Source of the DNA: Chryseobacterium oncorhynchi
Lineage (GTDB): Bacteria; Bacteroidota; Bacteroidia; Flavobacteriales; Weeksellaceae
Length of the DNA: 64,000 nt
NCBI RefSeq assembly: GCF_002899895.1
Contig: NZ_PPEI02000002.1
Location: 744,001 to 808,000, forward strand
Reading direction: 5' to 3'
Below the pieces are notes generated by a model, which did no database searches, was not told the DNA's origin, and was given only the letters and a program-made list of their open reading frames with translations. Positions 1 to 8,370 of the stretch are shown piece by piece (the stretch's first letter is position 1; each line of letters opens with the position of its first letter). The translations under genes were made by a program, and so were the position numbers.

Positions 1-432
1 AAAATGTTGACTCCAATTTTAGGAGCTTCCATGGCAAGTATCGCATTTGCTATTGCCCTATTGGCGTCAGGACAAAATTCAACACTTACTGGAACTTTGG
101 CAGGACAGATCGTTATGGAAGGCTTTTTGAACATCAAATTAAAACCTTGGCTGCGAAGATTGATCACAAGACTTATTGCTGTCATTCCGGCCTTAATTGT
201 TGCTATACTTTATGGGGAAAAAGGAACAACTGAATTATTGGTTTTAAGCCAGGTTATTCTGTCTATGCAGCTAAGTTTTGCCGTAGTGCCTTTGGTTATG
301 TTTACCAATGACAAAGCCAAAATGGGAGAATTTGTCAACAAACCATTCCTTAAGGTTTGTGTATGGATCATTTCCATTATTATTATTGTTTTAAATCTCT
401 ATCTATTATACCAGACATTTATGGGAGCATAA
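1..432 (+). CDS. Nramp-family divalent metal transporter, C-terminal part
   Basis: This is the last 143 codons of a gene that enters from the left edge, so the true start is outside the window. The visible segment begins with the helix containing GQNSTLTGTLAGQIVMEGF, which resembles the conserved Nramp (MntH) helix carrying GQSSTxTGTxAGQ. Three further hydrophobic helices follow, separated by short basic loops. Nramp proteins import Mn2+ or Fe2+ with protons across the inner membrane. The gene ends 192 bases before grpE. Family assignment is good; the metal preference cannot be told because the substrate-binding DPGN motif of helix 1 is not in the window. Confidence 0.85.
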   Translation, partial: KMLTPILGASMASIAFAIALLASGQNSTLTGTLAGQIVMEGFLNIKLKPWLRRLITRLIAVIPALIVAILYGEKGTTELLVLSQVILSMQLSFAVVPLVMFTNDKAKMGEFVNKPFLKVCVWIISIIIIVLNLYLLYQTFMGA

Positions 433-624
433 TAATCAGAGGTAAGAGTTTTAAGGATTTTTTTAGCATAAGCAGTGGCGAAAATATAAGTTCTAATCTC
501 TCTTTTTTTATTGACAATTCATCCTCTTTTACCATTTGTATGAGTGATCTTTTTCTGCCTTAATGTCTTGTTTTCTCCTTTGGCAGAGTCTTTGTCAAAC
601 AATTGAGTAAATAAATATTGAATT

Positions 625-1161
625 ATGGAAAATCAGGATATTAACGAAGAAAGCATCAATAATCAGGAAGATAACAATGTTCAGAATGACACAGCGTCTC
701 AGGACAATGTGACAGCGGCACCTTCTGCAGAGGAACTTTTGGCAGAGGAGAAAGACCGTTACATTAGATTATATGCTGAATTCGAAAACTATAAAAAAAG
801 AACGTCTAAGGAAAAAATGGAGTTCTTCCAATTTGCTAATCAGGAAATGATGGTTTCTATGTTAGGCGTTTTGGATGACTTCGAAAGAGCATTAAAGGAA
901 ATTGCTAAAAACGGAAATCCAGCTGATCTGCAAGGCGTAGAATTGATCTATCAAAAATTCAAAAATAAACTTACCGAAAAAGGCTTAAAACCAATGGAAG
1001 TGAGAGCTGGAGACAGTTTCAACGTAGATTTCCATGAAGCTATCACTCAAATCCCTGCTCCATCGGAGGATCTAAAAGGGAAAATCGTAGATGTTATTGA
1101 AACAGGATATACTTTAAGTGATAAAGTAATCCGTTTTGCAAAAGTAGTAACAGGAAACTAA
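625..1161 (+). CDS. grpE: GrpE, nucleotide exchange factor of DnaK
   Basis: 178 residues. GrpE dimers release ADP from DnaK and so drive the Hsp70 cycle together with DnaJ, encoded next. The first 35 residues are acidic and rich in Asn, Asp and Glu; a long helix follows around YIRLYAEFENYKKRTSKEK, a GrpE hallmark. The C-terminal beta domain contains PxEVRAGDSFNVDFHEA and ends with VIRFAKVVTG, as usual for the family. Length is normal. The dnaJ start lies 110 bases downstream on the same strand. The upstream 190 bases show no promoter I would stand behind. Confidence 0.97.
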   Translation: MENQDINEESINNQEDNNVQNDTASQDNVTAAPSAEELLAEEKDRYIRLYAEFENYKKRTSKEKMEFFQFANQEMMVSMLGVLDDFERALKEIAKNGNPADLQGVELIYQKFKNKLTEKGLKPMEVRAGDSFNVDFHEAITQIPAPSEDLKGKIVDVIETGYTLSDKVIRFAKVVTGN

Positions 1162-1170
1162 TATTATTAA

Positions 1171-1253
1171 TGATAAATGATGAGTGATAATGGATAGACC
1201 GCTATACTTTTATTACTAAATTTTAAATATCTTTTATCATTTATCGATCATCA
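1171..1253. repeat. Inverted repeat between grpE and dnaJ
   Basis: The short gap between the two chaperone genes holds a near-palindromic pair. GATAAATGAT at 1172-1181 is exactly complementary to ATCATTTATC at 1236-1245, and both arms sit in ATGAT/ATCAT-rich sequence. It could be a stem in the grpE-dnaJ mRNA or a dispersed intergenic repeat. There is no T-tract, so it is not a standard terminator. Confidence 0.4.
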
Positions 1254-1271
1254 ATTATAGAATAGAAAGTC

Positions 1272-2390
1272 ATGTCAAAAAGAGATTATTACGAGGTTCT
1301 TGAGATCAGCAAATCTGCATCGGCCGACGAAATAAAAAAAGCATACCGAAAAATGGCCATCAAATTTCACCCGGATAAAAATCCAGGAGATAAGGAGGCT
1401 GAGGAAAAATTCAAAGAAGCTGCTGAAGCTTATGAAGTACTAAGCGACGATCAGAAACGTGCCAGATATGACCAGTTCGGACATGCCGGAATGGGAGGAA
1501 ATGGAGGTTTCGGAGGCGGTGGCTTCGGAGGTGGAATGAACATGGAAGATATTTTCAGTCAGTTTGGAGATATTTTCGGTGGTGGTTTCGGAGGATTCGG
1601 TGGCGGTGGCGGTGGTCGCCAGCAGGTAAGAGGTTCTAATTTAAGAATCAGAATCAAGCTGAACCTTGAGGAAATGGTCAACGGAACTCACAAAACCATT
1701 AAGGTTAAAAAAATGAAGATGGCGGAAGGAGCCACTTCAAAAACCTGCCCTACCTGTAATGGATCTGGTGTTCAGCTTAAAGTAATGAATACCATGTTCG
1801 GTCAAATGCAAACCCAAACCACTTGTGGTACTTGCCAGGGAATTGGAAAGGTTGCTGATAAAATTCCTACAGGAGCTAATGCACAGGGTCTTGTGAAAGA
1901 TGAAGAGGAAATCACAATTAATATTCCTGCCGGAGCAAGAGACGGAATCCAGCTTAATGTAAGAGGAAAAGGAAATGATGCTCCATTTGGTGGAACTCCA
2001 GGTGACTTATTGGTAATCATTGAAGAGGAAGTAGATCAAACAATCAAGAGAGAAGGCGATAATCTTCACCAAGAACTCTATATTTCATTTGCTGAAGCTG
2101 CTTTAGGAACTAAAAAAGAGATTCCTACCGTTGGTGGAAAAGTGAAAATCACTGTTGATCCGGGAACACAATCCGGAAAGATCTTAAGACTTGCCGGAAA
2201 AGGACTTCCAAGCATCGACAGTTATGGAAAAGGAGACATGTTTATTCATATCAATGTCTGGACTCCACAGAAGCTTAACAAGGAGCAAAAAGACTTCTTT
2301 GAAAAGCAGATGTCCAGCGGAGAAATGGTTGCAGAACCATCCGGAAAGGAAAAAACTTTTTTTGATAAAGTAAAAGATTTATTCAATTAA
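1272..2390 (+). CDS. dnaJ: Chaperone DnaJ (Hsp40) with a single zinc centre
   Basis: 372 residues. The J domain occupies residues 1-70 with the HPD motif at 33-35, which stimulates DnaK ATPase activity. A Gly/Phe-rich linker covers about 74-116, and the substrate-binding beta domains follow. A normal DnaJ has four CxxCxGxG motifs making two zinc centres. Here only two are present, CPTCNGSG (C159, C162) and CGTCQGIG (C185, C188). By position they are motifs 2 and 3, which together form zinc centre II. The places of motifs 1 and 4 contain no cysteines. In E. coli, centre II matters most for cooperation with DnaK. Paired with grpE upstream. Confidence 0.97.
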   Translation: MSKRDYYEVLEISKSASADEIKKAYRKMAIKFHPDKNPGDKEAEEKFKEAAEAYEVLSDDQKRARYDQFGHAGMGGNGGFGGGGFGGGMNMEDIFSQFGDIFGGGFGGFGGGGGGRQQVRGSNLRIRIKLNLEEMVNGTHKTIKVKKMKMAEGATSKTCPTCNGSGVQLKVMNTMFGQMQTQTTCGTCQGIGKVADKIPTGANAQGLVKDEEEITINIPAGARDGIQLNVRGKGNDAPFGGTPGDLLVIIEEEVDQTIKREGDNLHQELYISFAEAALGTKKEIPTVGGKVKITVDPGTQSGKILRLAGKGLPSIDSYGKGDMFIHINVWTPQKLNKEQKDFFEKQMSSGEMVAEPSGKEKTFFDKVKDLFN

Positions 2391-2393
2391 TAT

Positions 2394-2418
2394 AAAGAGG
2401 CCTTAGGGTCTCTTTTTT
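2394..2418 (+). terminator. Terminator after dnaJ
   Basis: A 9-bp stem (AAAGAGGCC with GGTCTCTTT, one G-U pair) with loop TTAG is followed by a T-run. It begins four bases after the dnaJ stop codon and ends the grpE-dnaJ unit. Confidence 0.8.
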
Positions 2419-2461
2419 ATTGTATCAATTTATATATTAGTTCTTTATTAAAAGTTCCAAA

Positions 2462-3469
2462 ATGAAAAGAATAGTATTTTTTTTAATGTTTTTTACGATT
2501 CCATTAAAAGCATTTGGACAGCAAAATAATAACAAAGAATTTGATACTGTAATCAAACAATGGTTTTGTGCATGGTCATTGGTTTACAAAGACCTTTATA
2601 AAATTGATACACTTCAGCCTGTACAATTTGTATTTTTTGATGATACCTATGTATATTCCACTTCTTCAGTTACTATTCCTAAAGGTAAATTAATAAAGGG
2701 TTATAATCTTTTAAATTTGAAACTGAATTGGAAAAGGGCTCCTCACCATAACACACTCACATTACCGGATAAATCATCTGTTCCTGTAGGAATTATGTCA
2801 TTTGCGGCAGAAATCCCAACAGATAAACATCAGTCATTTTTTGTAATGCCCTTACCTAGTTTCTGGAAAAAAGCAGGGGTTGAAAGCAAGGAACTAGGAT
2901 TAGATAATTTAACTACGGGAGTGTTCATTCACGAGTTTTCCCATTCTCAGCAAATGCAAAGCTTCGGCAATAAAATGACACAATATGAGAAACAAAATAG
3001 CTTTGGAGTTTCTTTTAACGATGATATGATACAGGCTATTTTTAGTGAAAATAAAGATTATCTTGATCTGTATCACTCAGAAATAAATAGTCTTTATACC
3101 AGTATTATTGATAAAGAGTTGAACAAGGAACAACTTTTAAACGGGCTAAATTTCATTAACCAAAGACAGACAAATTATTTTAAAGACAAATATCAAGGAC
3201 TAAAAGAGATTGATGACCTTTTCCTTACCATGGAAGGTCTGGGGCAATATTCCATGTATTTGTGGCTAATCCATCCTAAAGGTGGAAAAATTGAAAAGAG
3301 CATCGCTATGGCTGGTGTTAGACGAAATAAAAAATGGTGGTCACAGGACGAAGGCTTTGTTCTTTTTTTAATTTTGGAGCGATTAAAAGCTCCCGAGTCT
3401 TGGGCAAAGGATATGTTTGGGTCAAAAGTTATCACAGCAATTGAACTGATCAAAGCTAATATGAAGTAA
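2462..3469 (+). CDS. Secreted protein with HEFSH zinc-protease-like motif
   Basis: 335 residues, function not recognised. Residues 1-20 form a signal peptide (hydrophobic core, then AFGQ), so it is exported. HEFSH at 157-161 fits the HExxH zinc-binding motif of metallopeptidases and is preceded by GVFI, as in many gluzincins. A possible third ligand could be a Glu in the region around 255 (LTMEGLGQYSMYLW), but I cannot fix it. It stands alone between two terminators. It could be an active peptidase or a degenerate relative. The call as a secreted protein is firm; the enzymatic reading is inference from one motif. Confidence 0.7.
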   Translation: MKRIVFFLMFFTIPLKAFGQQNNNKEFDTVIKQWFCAWSLVYKDLYKIDTLQPVQFVFFDDTYVYSTSSVTIPKGKLIKGYNLLNLKLNWKRAPHHNTLTLPDKSSVPVGIMSFAAEIPTDKHQSFFVMPLPSFWKKAGVESKELGLDNLTTGVFIHEFSHSQQMQSFGNKMTQYEKQNSFGVSFNDDMIQAIFSENKDYLDLYHSEINSLYTSIIDKELNKEQLLNGLNFINQRQTNYFKDKYQGLKEIDDLFLTMEGLGQYSMYLWLIHPKGGKIEKSIAMAGVRRNKKWWSQDEGFVLFLILERLKAPESWAKDMFGSKVITAIELIKANMK

Positions 3470-3486
3470 AATAATCAACCAAATAA

Positions 3487-3518
3487 AAATCCTGTACTAT
3501 TTTTCAAGTACAGGATTT
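3487..3518. terminator. Bidirectional terminator between convergent genes
   Basis: A perfect 12-bp stem (AAATCCTGTACT with its complement) encloses an 8-base loop. T-rich runs on both sides let it serve the HEFSH gene on the plus strand and the DUF808 gene on the minus strand. Confidence 0.85.
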
Positions 3519-3538
3519 TTTATGATTCAAAGTATAAC

Positions 3539-4420
3539 TTATTTTTTTGTAGCTAATGAATATATTGCTTTACCAATTGTAAACAAAGCAACTGCACCAA
3601 GGCCTCCTACAATACCGAATGTAAATTCTTTAAGCATACCAGGCCATGTTGGTAACAATTCGTGTAAATAATGAATATTATGAGCAAAAATTCCTCCAGA
3701 AACCAAGATAAGAGCGATGGTTCCTACTACTCCTAAAATCTTAATAATTATTGGCAAAGCTTTTACCAATAAATGTCCCAACATGGAAAAGAATCCCTTG
3801 TCGTGGCTTTTTTTGATTAATTTAAAACCTGCATCATCCATTCTCACAATAAGTGCAACAATTCCATAAACCCCTACTGTAGCAATAAATGAAACAAAGG
3901 TCACAGTAAGAATTTGTGTAAGAAGTGGGTGATTTTCCTGAATTACCGTCCCCAATGCAATAATTACAATTTCAATGGAAAGGATAAAATCTGTTCTGAT
4001 TGCTGAATTTATTTTTGTTTTCTCAGAAACTTCAGAATCCTCATCTTCAGTGCTTTCTTTCACTACTTCATGTCCTTTTTTAGAACGATGAAACAGAAAT
4101 TCAATGATTTTTTCCACTCCTTCAAAGGCTAGATATAGACCTCCCAAAATAAGAATCATCTCAATAGCTGGTTTGTAAAGCCAATTGAGTAGGAAAGCAA
4201 TGGGAAGAATAATAAGCTTATTGATAAAGGAACCTTTTGTGATTGCCCACAAAACAGGAAGTTCTCTGGAAGAAAGAAAGCCAGTGGCCTTTTCTGCATT
4301 TACAGCCAGGTCATCTCCCAAGATCCCTGCTGTTTTCTGTGTAGCTATTTTACTGGTAACTGCTACATCATCCATTAATGCTGCAATATCATCTAAAATT
4401 GCAAAAAAGCCTGATGCCAT
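3539..4420 (-). CDS. DUF808 family inner-membrane protein
   Basis: 293 residues. The N-terminus MASGFFAILDDIAALMDDVA, with its following VTSKIATQKTAGILGDDLAV, is the strongly conserved signature of the DUF808 (YedI-type) family. Several hydrophobic segments follow, with an acidic, charged cytoplasmic-looking loop around residues 113-138 (HEVVKESTEDEDSEVSEK). The biochemical function of the family is unknown. It is monocistronic, ending at a bidirectional terminator and divergent from the TPR gene. Length is normal for the family. Confidence 0.9.
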   Translation of the reverse strand: MASGFFAILDDIAALMDDVAVTSKIATQKTAGILGDDLAVNAEKATGFLSSRELPVLWAITKGSFINKLIILPIAFLLNWLYKPAIEMILILGGLYLAFEGVEKIIEFLFHRSKKGHEVVKESTEDEDSEVSEKTKINSAIRTDFILSIEIVIIALGTVIQENHPLLTQILTVTFVSFIATVGVYGIVALIVRMDDAGFKLIKKSHDKGFFSMLGHLLVKALPIIIKILGVVGTIALILVSGGIFAHNIHYLHELLPTWPGMLKEFTFGIVGGLGAVALFTIGKAIYSLATKK

Positions 4421-4543
4421 ATTTTAATTTTTTTTTAATCTTTGTTAAGTTCAACAAAAATAAATATTTAATTCCATTTTATGATTCATAGCACGACAAT
4501 TATTTTAAGAATTGTAAAGCAATACTTCGCTTTCAATATTTTA

Positions 4544-4551
4544 TATCTTTG
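4544..4551 (+). promoter_or_regulatory. Probable -7 box of the TPR/esterase pair
   Basis: TATCTTTG matches the Bacteroidota -7 consensus TAnnTTTG and lies 14 bases before the ATG of the TPR gene. No TTG is found at the expected -33 spacing, so support is partial. Confidence 0.45.
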
Positions 4552-4565
4552 TTTAAAATTATATC

Positions 4566-5057
4566 ATGGATGAAAACTGGGAAATCCAACTACAGAGGAT
4601 TTGGCAGAAGCTTGGAACAATAAGCAATGAAGAATTTATTCAACAAATCAAAGACCATATCACATTATTTAAAGGCTCACAAGCTATTGCTGATTTTGAA
4701 ATGGCCTGTACTTTTGACTCAACCGGACATGAAAAGCAAGCTGAACCTTTATACAGATCTGCATTGGCTCATGGATTATCCGGTTTACGAAGAAGGAGAG
4801 CAAGAATCCAACTGGCAAGTACATTAAGAAATAATGGAAAAATAGAAGAAAGCATCCATATTTTAAGAGAAGAAAAAGCAAATTATTCAGATGAACTGAA
4901 CGATGCAGTAGACTCTTTTTTAGCGCTTTCCCTTTCTTCAGCAGGAGAATATAAAGAAGCATTATCATTAACCTTAAAAGCAATTTCTCTACATTTACCC
5001 AGATACAACCAATCTTTGTCTAATTATGCAGATGCACTCTATAAAGAATCTTTTTAA
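4566..5057 (+). CDS. Tetratricopeptide-repeat protein
   Basis: 163 residues without signal peptide, so cytoplasmic. The protein is almost wholly helical and contains TPR-like units, for example around residues 50-75 (GHEKQAEPLYRSALAHGL) and 85-110 (ASTLRNNGKIEESIHILREEKA). TPR solenoids bind peptides or partner proteins; nothing here names the partner. It lies 24 bases upstream of a lipoprotein esterase on the same strand, probably cotranscribed. The family level is secure, the role unknown. Confidence 0.8.
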   Translation: MDENWEIQLQRIWQKLGTISNEEFIQQIKDHITLFKGSQAIADFEMACTFDSTGHEKQAEPLYRSALAHGLSGLRRRRARIQLASTLRNNGKIEESIHILREEKANYSDELNDAVDSFLALSLSSAGEYKEALSLTLKAISLHLPRYNQSLSNYADALYKESF

Positions 5058-5081
5058 AGCTACTGTTTTCGGTTCTAATTT

Positions 5082-5951
5082 ATGAAAAAGCTCATTCTCA
5101 GATATCATTTTTTCGCTATGGGATGCTTCAGTTTCCTGTTGCAGTCTTGCAATACGAAATTCAGGGTTTGGGTAGGACCAGGTGGCCAGCAAAAAATCTA
5201 TAACTTAAAATATGGAGAGCATAAAAGACAAAAAATGGATGTCTTCCTTCCAAAAGATTATTCCGAAGACTCTCCCGTTGTTCTGATTGTACATGGTGGA
5301 GCCTGGACACTTGGGAAAAAGGAACATATGATTCAAATCCAGAAAATGCTTTTTGAAAATAAGATTCCCAGTATCAACATGAACTACCGATTGGTATCTA
5401 AGAAGGGCAACATTACCTATAAGCAGCAACTGGAAGATATTGGTTTAGTCATCGAAAAGTTTAATTCTCTGGCTGAAAAAGCAGAACTACAACCTAATAA
5501 TTATGTCCTTTTGGGTGAAAGTGCCGGTGGACATCTTGCTTTATTATATGGATACCAGCATCCTGATCAGATCAAAAAAATCATTTCTCTAAGTGGGCCT
5601 ACAGATTTTTACAGCTCAGAATATCTGAATTCATTTTATTCTAAATATACTTCTCCTACTTTTCAAAAAGTGGTGGGAGCTAAGTTTGATCGTAAAAATA
5701 TTTCTGAAGCTTTCAAGGAAGCCAGCCCTATTGCCAACATCACCAATGTTCCTACCCTATTATTTCAGGGCAACAATGATTTCCTTGTTAACCATCATCA
5801 GGGGCAGGCAATGGACTCTGCGCTCACCCACATGAATGTTCCCCATAGGTTTATCTTTATGGAGAAAACAGGCCATGTTCCAAGGTTTTTCAGTAAAACA
5901 AAAAGAGATAGTATTATCTATCCGAATATTCTGGAATGGATAAAAAAATAA
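5082..5951 (+). CDS. Lipoprotein alpha/beta hydrolase (carboxylesterase type)
   Basis: 289 residues. A lipobox LLQSC places the lipidated cysteine at residue 23, so the enzyme is membrane-anchored outside the cytoplasm. HGGAW at 71-75 forms the oxyanion hole of hormone-sensitive-lipase/BD-FAE-type esterases. The nucleophile is S147 in GESAGG. The other triad residues are probably D233 (QGNNDFLV) and H265 (TGHVPRF). It should hydrolyse an ester of a small or carbohydrate-linked acid; the substrate is not visible. It directly follows the TPR gene. Confidence 0.9.
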   Translation: MKKLILRYHFFAMGCFSFLLQSCNTKFRVWVGPGGQQKIYNLKYGEHKRQKMDVFLPKDYSEDSPVVLIVHGGAWTLGKKEHMIQIQKMLFENKIPSINMNYRLVSKKGNITYKQQLEDIGLVIEKFNSLAEKAELQPNNYVLLGESAGGHLALLYGYQHPDQIKKIISLSGPTDFYSSEYLNSFYSKYTSPTFQKVVGAKFDRKNISEAFKEASPIANITNVPTLLFQGNNDFLVNHHQGQAMDSALTHMNVPHRFIFMEKTGHVPRFFSKTKRDSIIYPNILEWIKK

Positions 5952-5977
5952 CCTACTAAAAAGCAGGTTATTTTTTA
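5948..5977 (+). terminator. Terminator after the esterase gene
   Basis: ATAACCTACT pairs with AGCAGGTTAT (one mismatch) across an AAAA loop and is followed by a T-run. It overlaps the stop codon of the esterase. Confidence 0.7.
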
Positions 5978-5992
5978 TATTTCTATTGATTC

Positions 5993-6694
5993 TTATTCTG
6001 GGTCAGAATCATTGTTTTCATACTTGGAAAAGTCTTCTTTTTTACCAAAAACAAATTTGATGATCACCGGAAGTGTTGTTACCAATACAATCACAATGAT
6101 GATATACTCCAATTTCTCTTTTAAGTTGATTCCAAATTGCTCCATGAATAATTTATCAAGGTAATGTCCTGCAAAAATCAAAATGAATGACCACAGGATT
6201 GCTCCGATAACATTATCCCTTAGAAATTCTTTCTTATCCATTTTTACAATTCCTGCAACAATGGGGGTAAACGTTCTTACAACAGGTAAAAACCTAGCCA
6301 TAATAATAGCTAATGCACCATGTTTTTCAAAGAAATCATGAGCCTGATACAGATATTTTTTCTTAAAAAGCATTGAATCTGGCCTTTTATATAAAGCCGG
6401 ACCTGCTTTACGTCCAAAATAGTAACCTACTTCATTTCCTATAATAGCAGCCAGAGCTACTCCGGAAGCTAAAAGTGTTGTATCTAAGAAATCGCTCCCA
6501 GTGGAGCCAAAAGTCTCTTTGATGATTTCAACGGCATAAATTCCTGAAACAAACAATAATGAATCTCCTGGTAGAAAAAATCCTACAAAAAGACCTGTTT
6601 CAGCAAAAACAATGAACAAAATAAGCCAAAACCCTCCCATTTTAATATAAAACTCCGGGTTTAATAAATCCTTCCAGCTATTGAAATCTTCCAT
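5993..6694 (-). CDS. DedA family membrane protein
   Basis: 233 residues with about five hydrophobic segments. The motif GFFLPGDSLLFVSG around residue 35-48 and the later FMARFLPVVRTFTPIVAG-like segment (IIMARFLPVVRTFTPIVAG) with conserved F.R.xP..R and G are hallmarks of DedA/VTT proteins. DedA proteins are scramblase or flippase-like, and some recycle undecaprenyl phosphate. The C-terminus is charged (KKEDFSKYENNDSDPE). It is a single gene between a terminator and prfB, on the same strand as prfB, 85 bases downstream of it. Confidence 0.93.
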   Translation of the reverse strand: MEDFNSWKDLLNPEFYIKMGGFWLILFIVFAETGLFVGFFLPGDSLLFVSGIYAVEIIKETFGSTGSDFLDTTLLASGVALAAIIGNEVGYYFGRKAGPALYKRPDSMLFKKKYLYQAHDFFEKHGALAIIMARFLPVVRTFTPIVAGIVKMDKKEFLRDNVIGAILWSFILIFAGHYLDKLFMEQFGINLKEKLEYIIIVIVLVTTLPVIIKFVFGKKEDFSKYENNDSDPE

Positions 6695-6779
6695 ATATAT
6701 CGATGAACAACAAAAATAAGTCTAAAATGTCTGAAACAAAAATTAATTATAAGATTTTAACTAAAAATCATATGATATT

Positions 6780-7892
6780 TTATAGCTCCATATCATCATC
6801 GGAAACTGCAGTACCATCTGCCATTAGAAAAGCTTTCAGGAAAGGGGTGATATTTCCGTTCATCACCGCATCCACATCTGATGTTTCATGGCCTGAGCGT
6901 ACATCTTTTACCAATTTGTATGGGTGCATCACATAATTTCTGATTTGACTTCCCCACTCGATCTTCATTTTATTGGCTTCAATTTCATTTCTGGCCCTCA
7001 TACGCTCTTCCAATTCCATTTCGTATAATCTGGAACGAAGGAGCTGCATTGCTTTCTCTTTATTCTGAAGCTGTGAACGGGATTCTGAGTTTTCAATGAT
7101 AATTCCTGTAGGTGCGTGACGAAGACGTACAGCGGTTTCAACCTTGTTTACGTTCTGCCCTCCTGCTCCGGAAGACCTCATTGTTTCAAATGATATATCG
7201 GCAGGGTTAATATTAATTTCAATGGTATCATCCACCAATGGATAAACATATACAGAAACAAAGCTGGTATGACGTTTAGCGTTACTGTCAAAAGGTGAAA
7301 TTCTTACCAAACGGTGTACTCCATTCTCCCCTTTCAGGTATCCAAAGGCATATTCACCTTCAATTTCAAGAGTAACCGTCTTCACTCCGGCTACCTCACC
7401 TTCCTGAAAATTCAGTTCACGGATCTTATAGCCTTGCTTTTCTGCCCACATTGTGTACATTCTCATCAGCATAGATGCCCAGTCACAACTTTCTGTACCT
7501 CCTGCTCCTGCAGTGATCTGAAGAACAGCCGAAAGCTCATCTCCCTCGTTGGAAAGCATATTCTTAAATTCAAGATCCTCGATTTTTTCAACCAGCTGTG
7601 GAAAAGTTTCATCCAACTCTTTTTCAGAATCAGGATCTTCTTTAGCAAAATCAACTAAAACCTGTAGGTCTTCAAACTGTGTCTGAATTTCATCATAACC
7701 CTCCACCCATTTTTTCTTGGATCGAAGCTGCTTCAGAAAAGCTTCTGCAGTCTTAGGATTATCCCAAAATTCAGGAGCTGCTGTTTTTTCATCATCGTTG
7801 GCTATTTCTATCTTCTTTTTTTCAATCTGAAGGTATCTATGTAGGTCTTCAATCCTGGATTGAACTTCTTTTATCTGGTCGTTGTTAATCAC
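6780..7892 (-). CDS. prfB: Peptide chain release factor 2, no frameshift site
   Basis: 370 residues, GTG start. RF2 reads UGA and UAA stop codons and triggers peptide release. SPF at 199-201 is the RF2 tripeptide that reads the stop codon, and GGQ at 244-246 is the catalytic motif of the hydrolysis step. In many bacteria prfB contains an in-frame UGA near codon 26 with +1 frameshifting. Here the equivalent place (RYL, residues 19-21) reads CTT CAG, and one continuous frame runs through, so this autoregulation is absent. Start choice: GTG gives an N-terminus (RIEDLHRYL) that aligns with RF2; no nearer ATG is available. Confidence 0.96.
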   Translation of the reverse strand: MINNDQIKEVQSRIEDLHRYLQIEKKKIEIANDDEKTAAPEFWDNPKTAEAFLKQLRSKKKWVEGYDEIQTQFEDLQVLVDFAKEDPDSEKELDETFPQLVEKIEDLEFKNMLSNEGDELSAVLQITAGAGGTESCDWASMLMRMYTMWAEKQGYKIRELNFQEGEVAGVKTVTLEIEGEYAFGYLKGENGVHRLVRISPFDSNAKRHTSFVSVYVYPLVDDTIEININPADISFETMRSSGAGGQNVNKVETAVRLRHAPTGIIIENSESRSQLQNKEKAMQLLRSRLYEMELEERMRARNEIEANKMKIEWGSQIRNYVMHPYKLVKDVRSGHETSDVDAVMNGNITPFLKAFLMADGTAVSDDDMEL

Positions 7893-8038
7893 GAGTTTTT
7901 CTTTTTTACAAAAATAAGGAATTCTTTTAGAGTAGAGAGTTTTGAGTTTTATTAAGGCGTAGAATTTGATTTAGAGAAAAAAGAGTATTTTTCCTTTATA
8001 CTTATGGTCTTTACAGATCTGAGTTCAATTCGGAAGAA

Positions 8039-8344
8039 TTAGCTAAAAAAGTATTCTCTTCTCAACATAAAGGTAATATACATACATATAACATGTACTG
8101 CAATAATAATAGGAAAGGCTTTTTTTGTACTAAATTTATCCATTAAAAAACCATAAACAGGTAACTGTACTATTCCAATAAATAAAGATATTTTTTCATT
8201 AAAAAATGTTCCTAGCAAGCTAAAAGGAAAGATAGCCAGTATAGGAAAATAGGTCCCGTGTCCTCCTCCTCCTGCAAGGATTGTAATAAACCCAAGAGGA
8301 ATTGTTAATATAGAAAACCATATTGTGTATTTATAGCTACTCAT
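8039..8344 (-). CDS. Small multi-pass membrane protein, unknown
   Basis: 101 residues, not recognised. About three hydrophobic segments are visible: 8-24, 31-60 and 78-92, separated by a GGGGHG stretch at 25-30 and a basic loop (DKFSTKKAF) near residue 70. The arrangement suggests a small inner-membrane protein. It starts 26 bases after the end of the FAD oxidoreductase and could be cotranscribed with it. No terminator is seen in between. Confidence 0.6.
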   Translation of the reverse strand: MSSYKYTIWFSILTIPLGFITILAGGGGHGTYFPILAIFPFSLLGTFFNEKISLFIGIVQLPVYGFLMDKFSTKKAFPIIIAVHVICMYITFMLRREYFFS

Positions 8345-8370
8345 AGTTTTTTATTTAGTTTTATCATTTA

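Noticed and set aside
357-563. Plus-strand open frame overlapping the end of the Nramp gene
   Set aside because: It overlaps a secure gene in another frame and its translation is low-complexity; no start context or homology.
433-624. Inverted TTGACAA/TTGTCAA pair upstream of grpE, considered as a heat-shock element
   Set aside because: The two copies are about 80 bases apart and no known element of this form can be cited, so it is not reported as a site.
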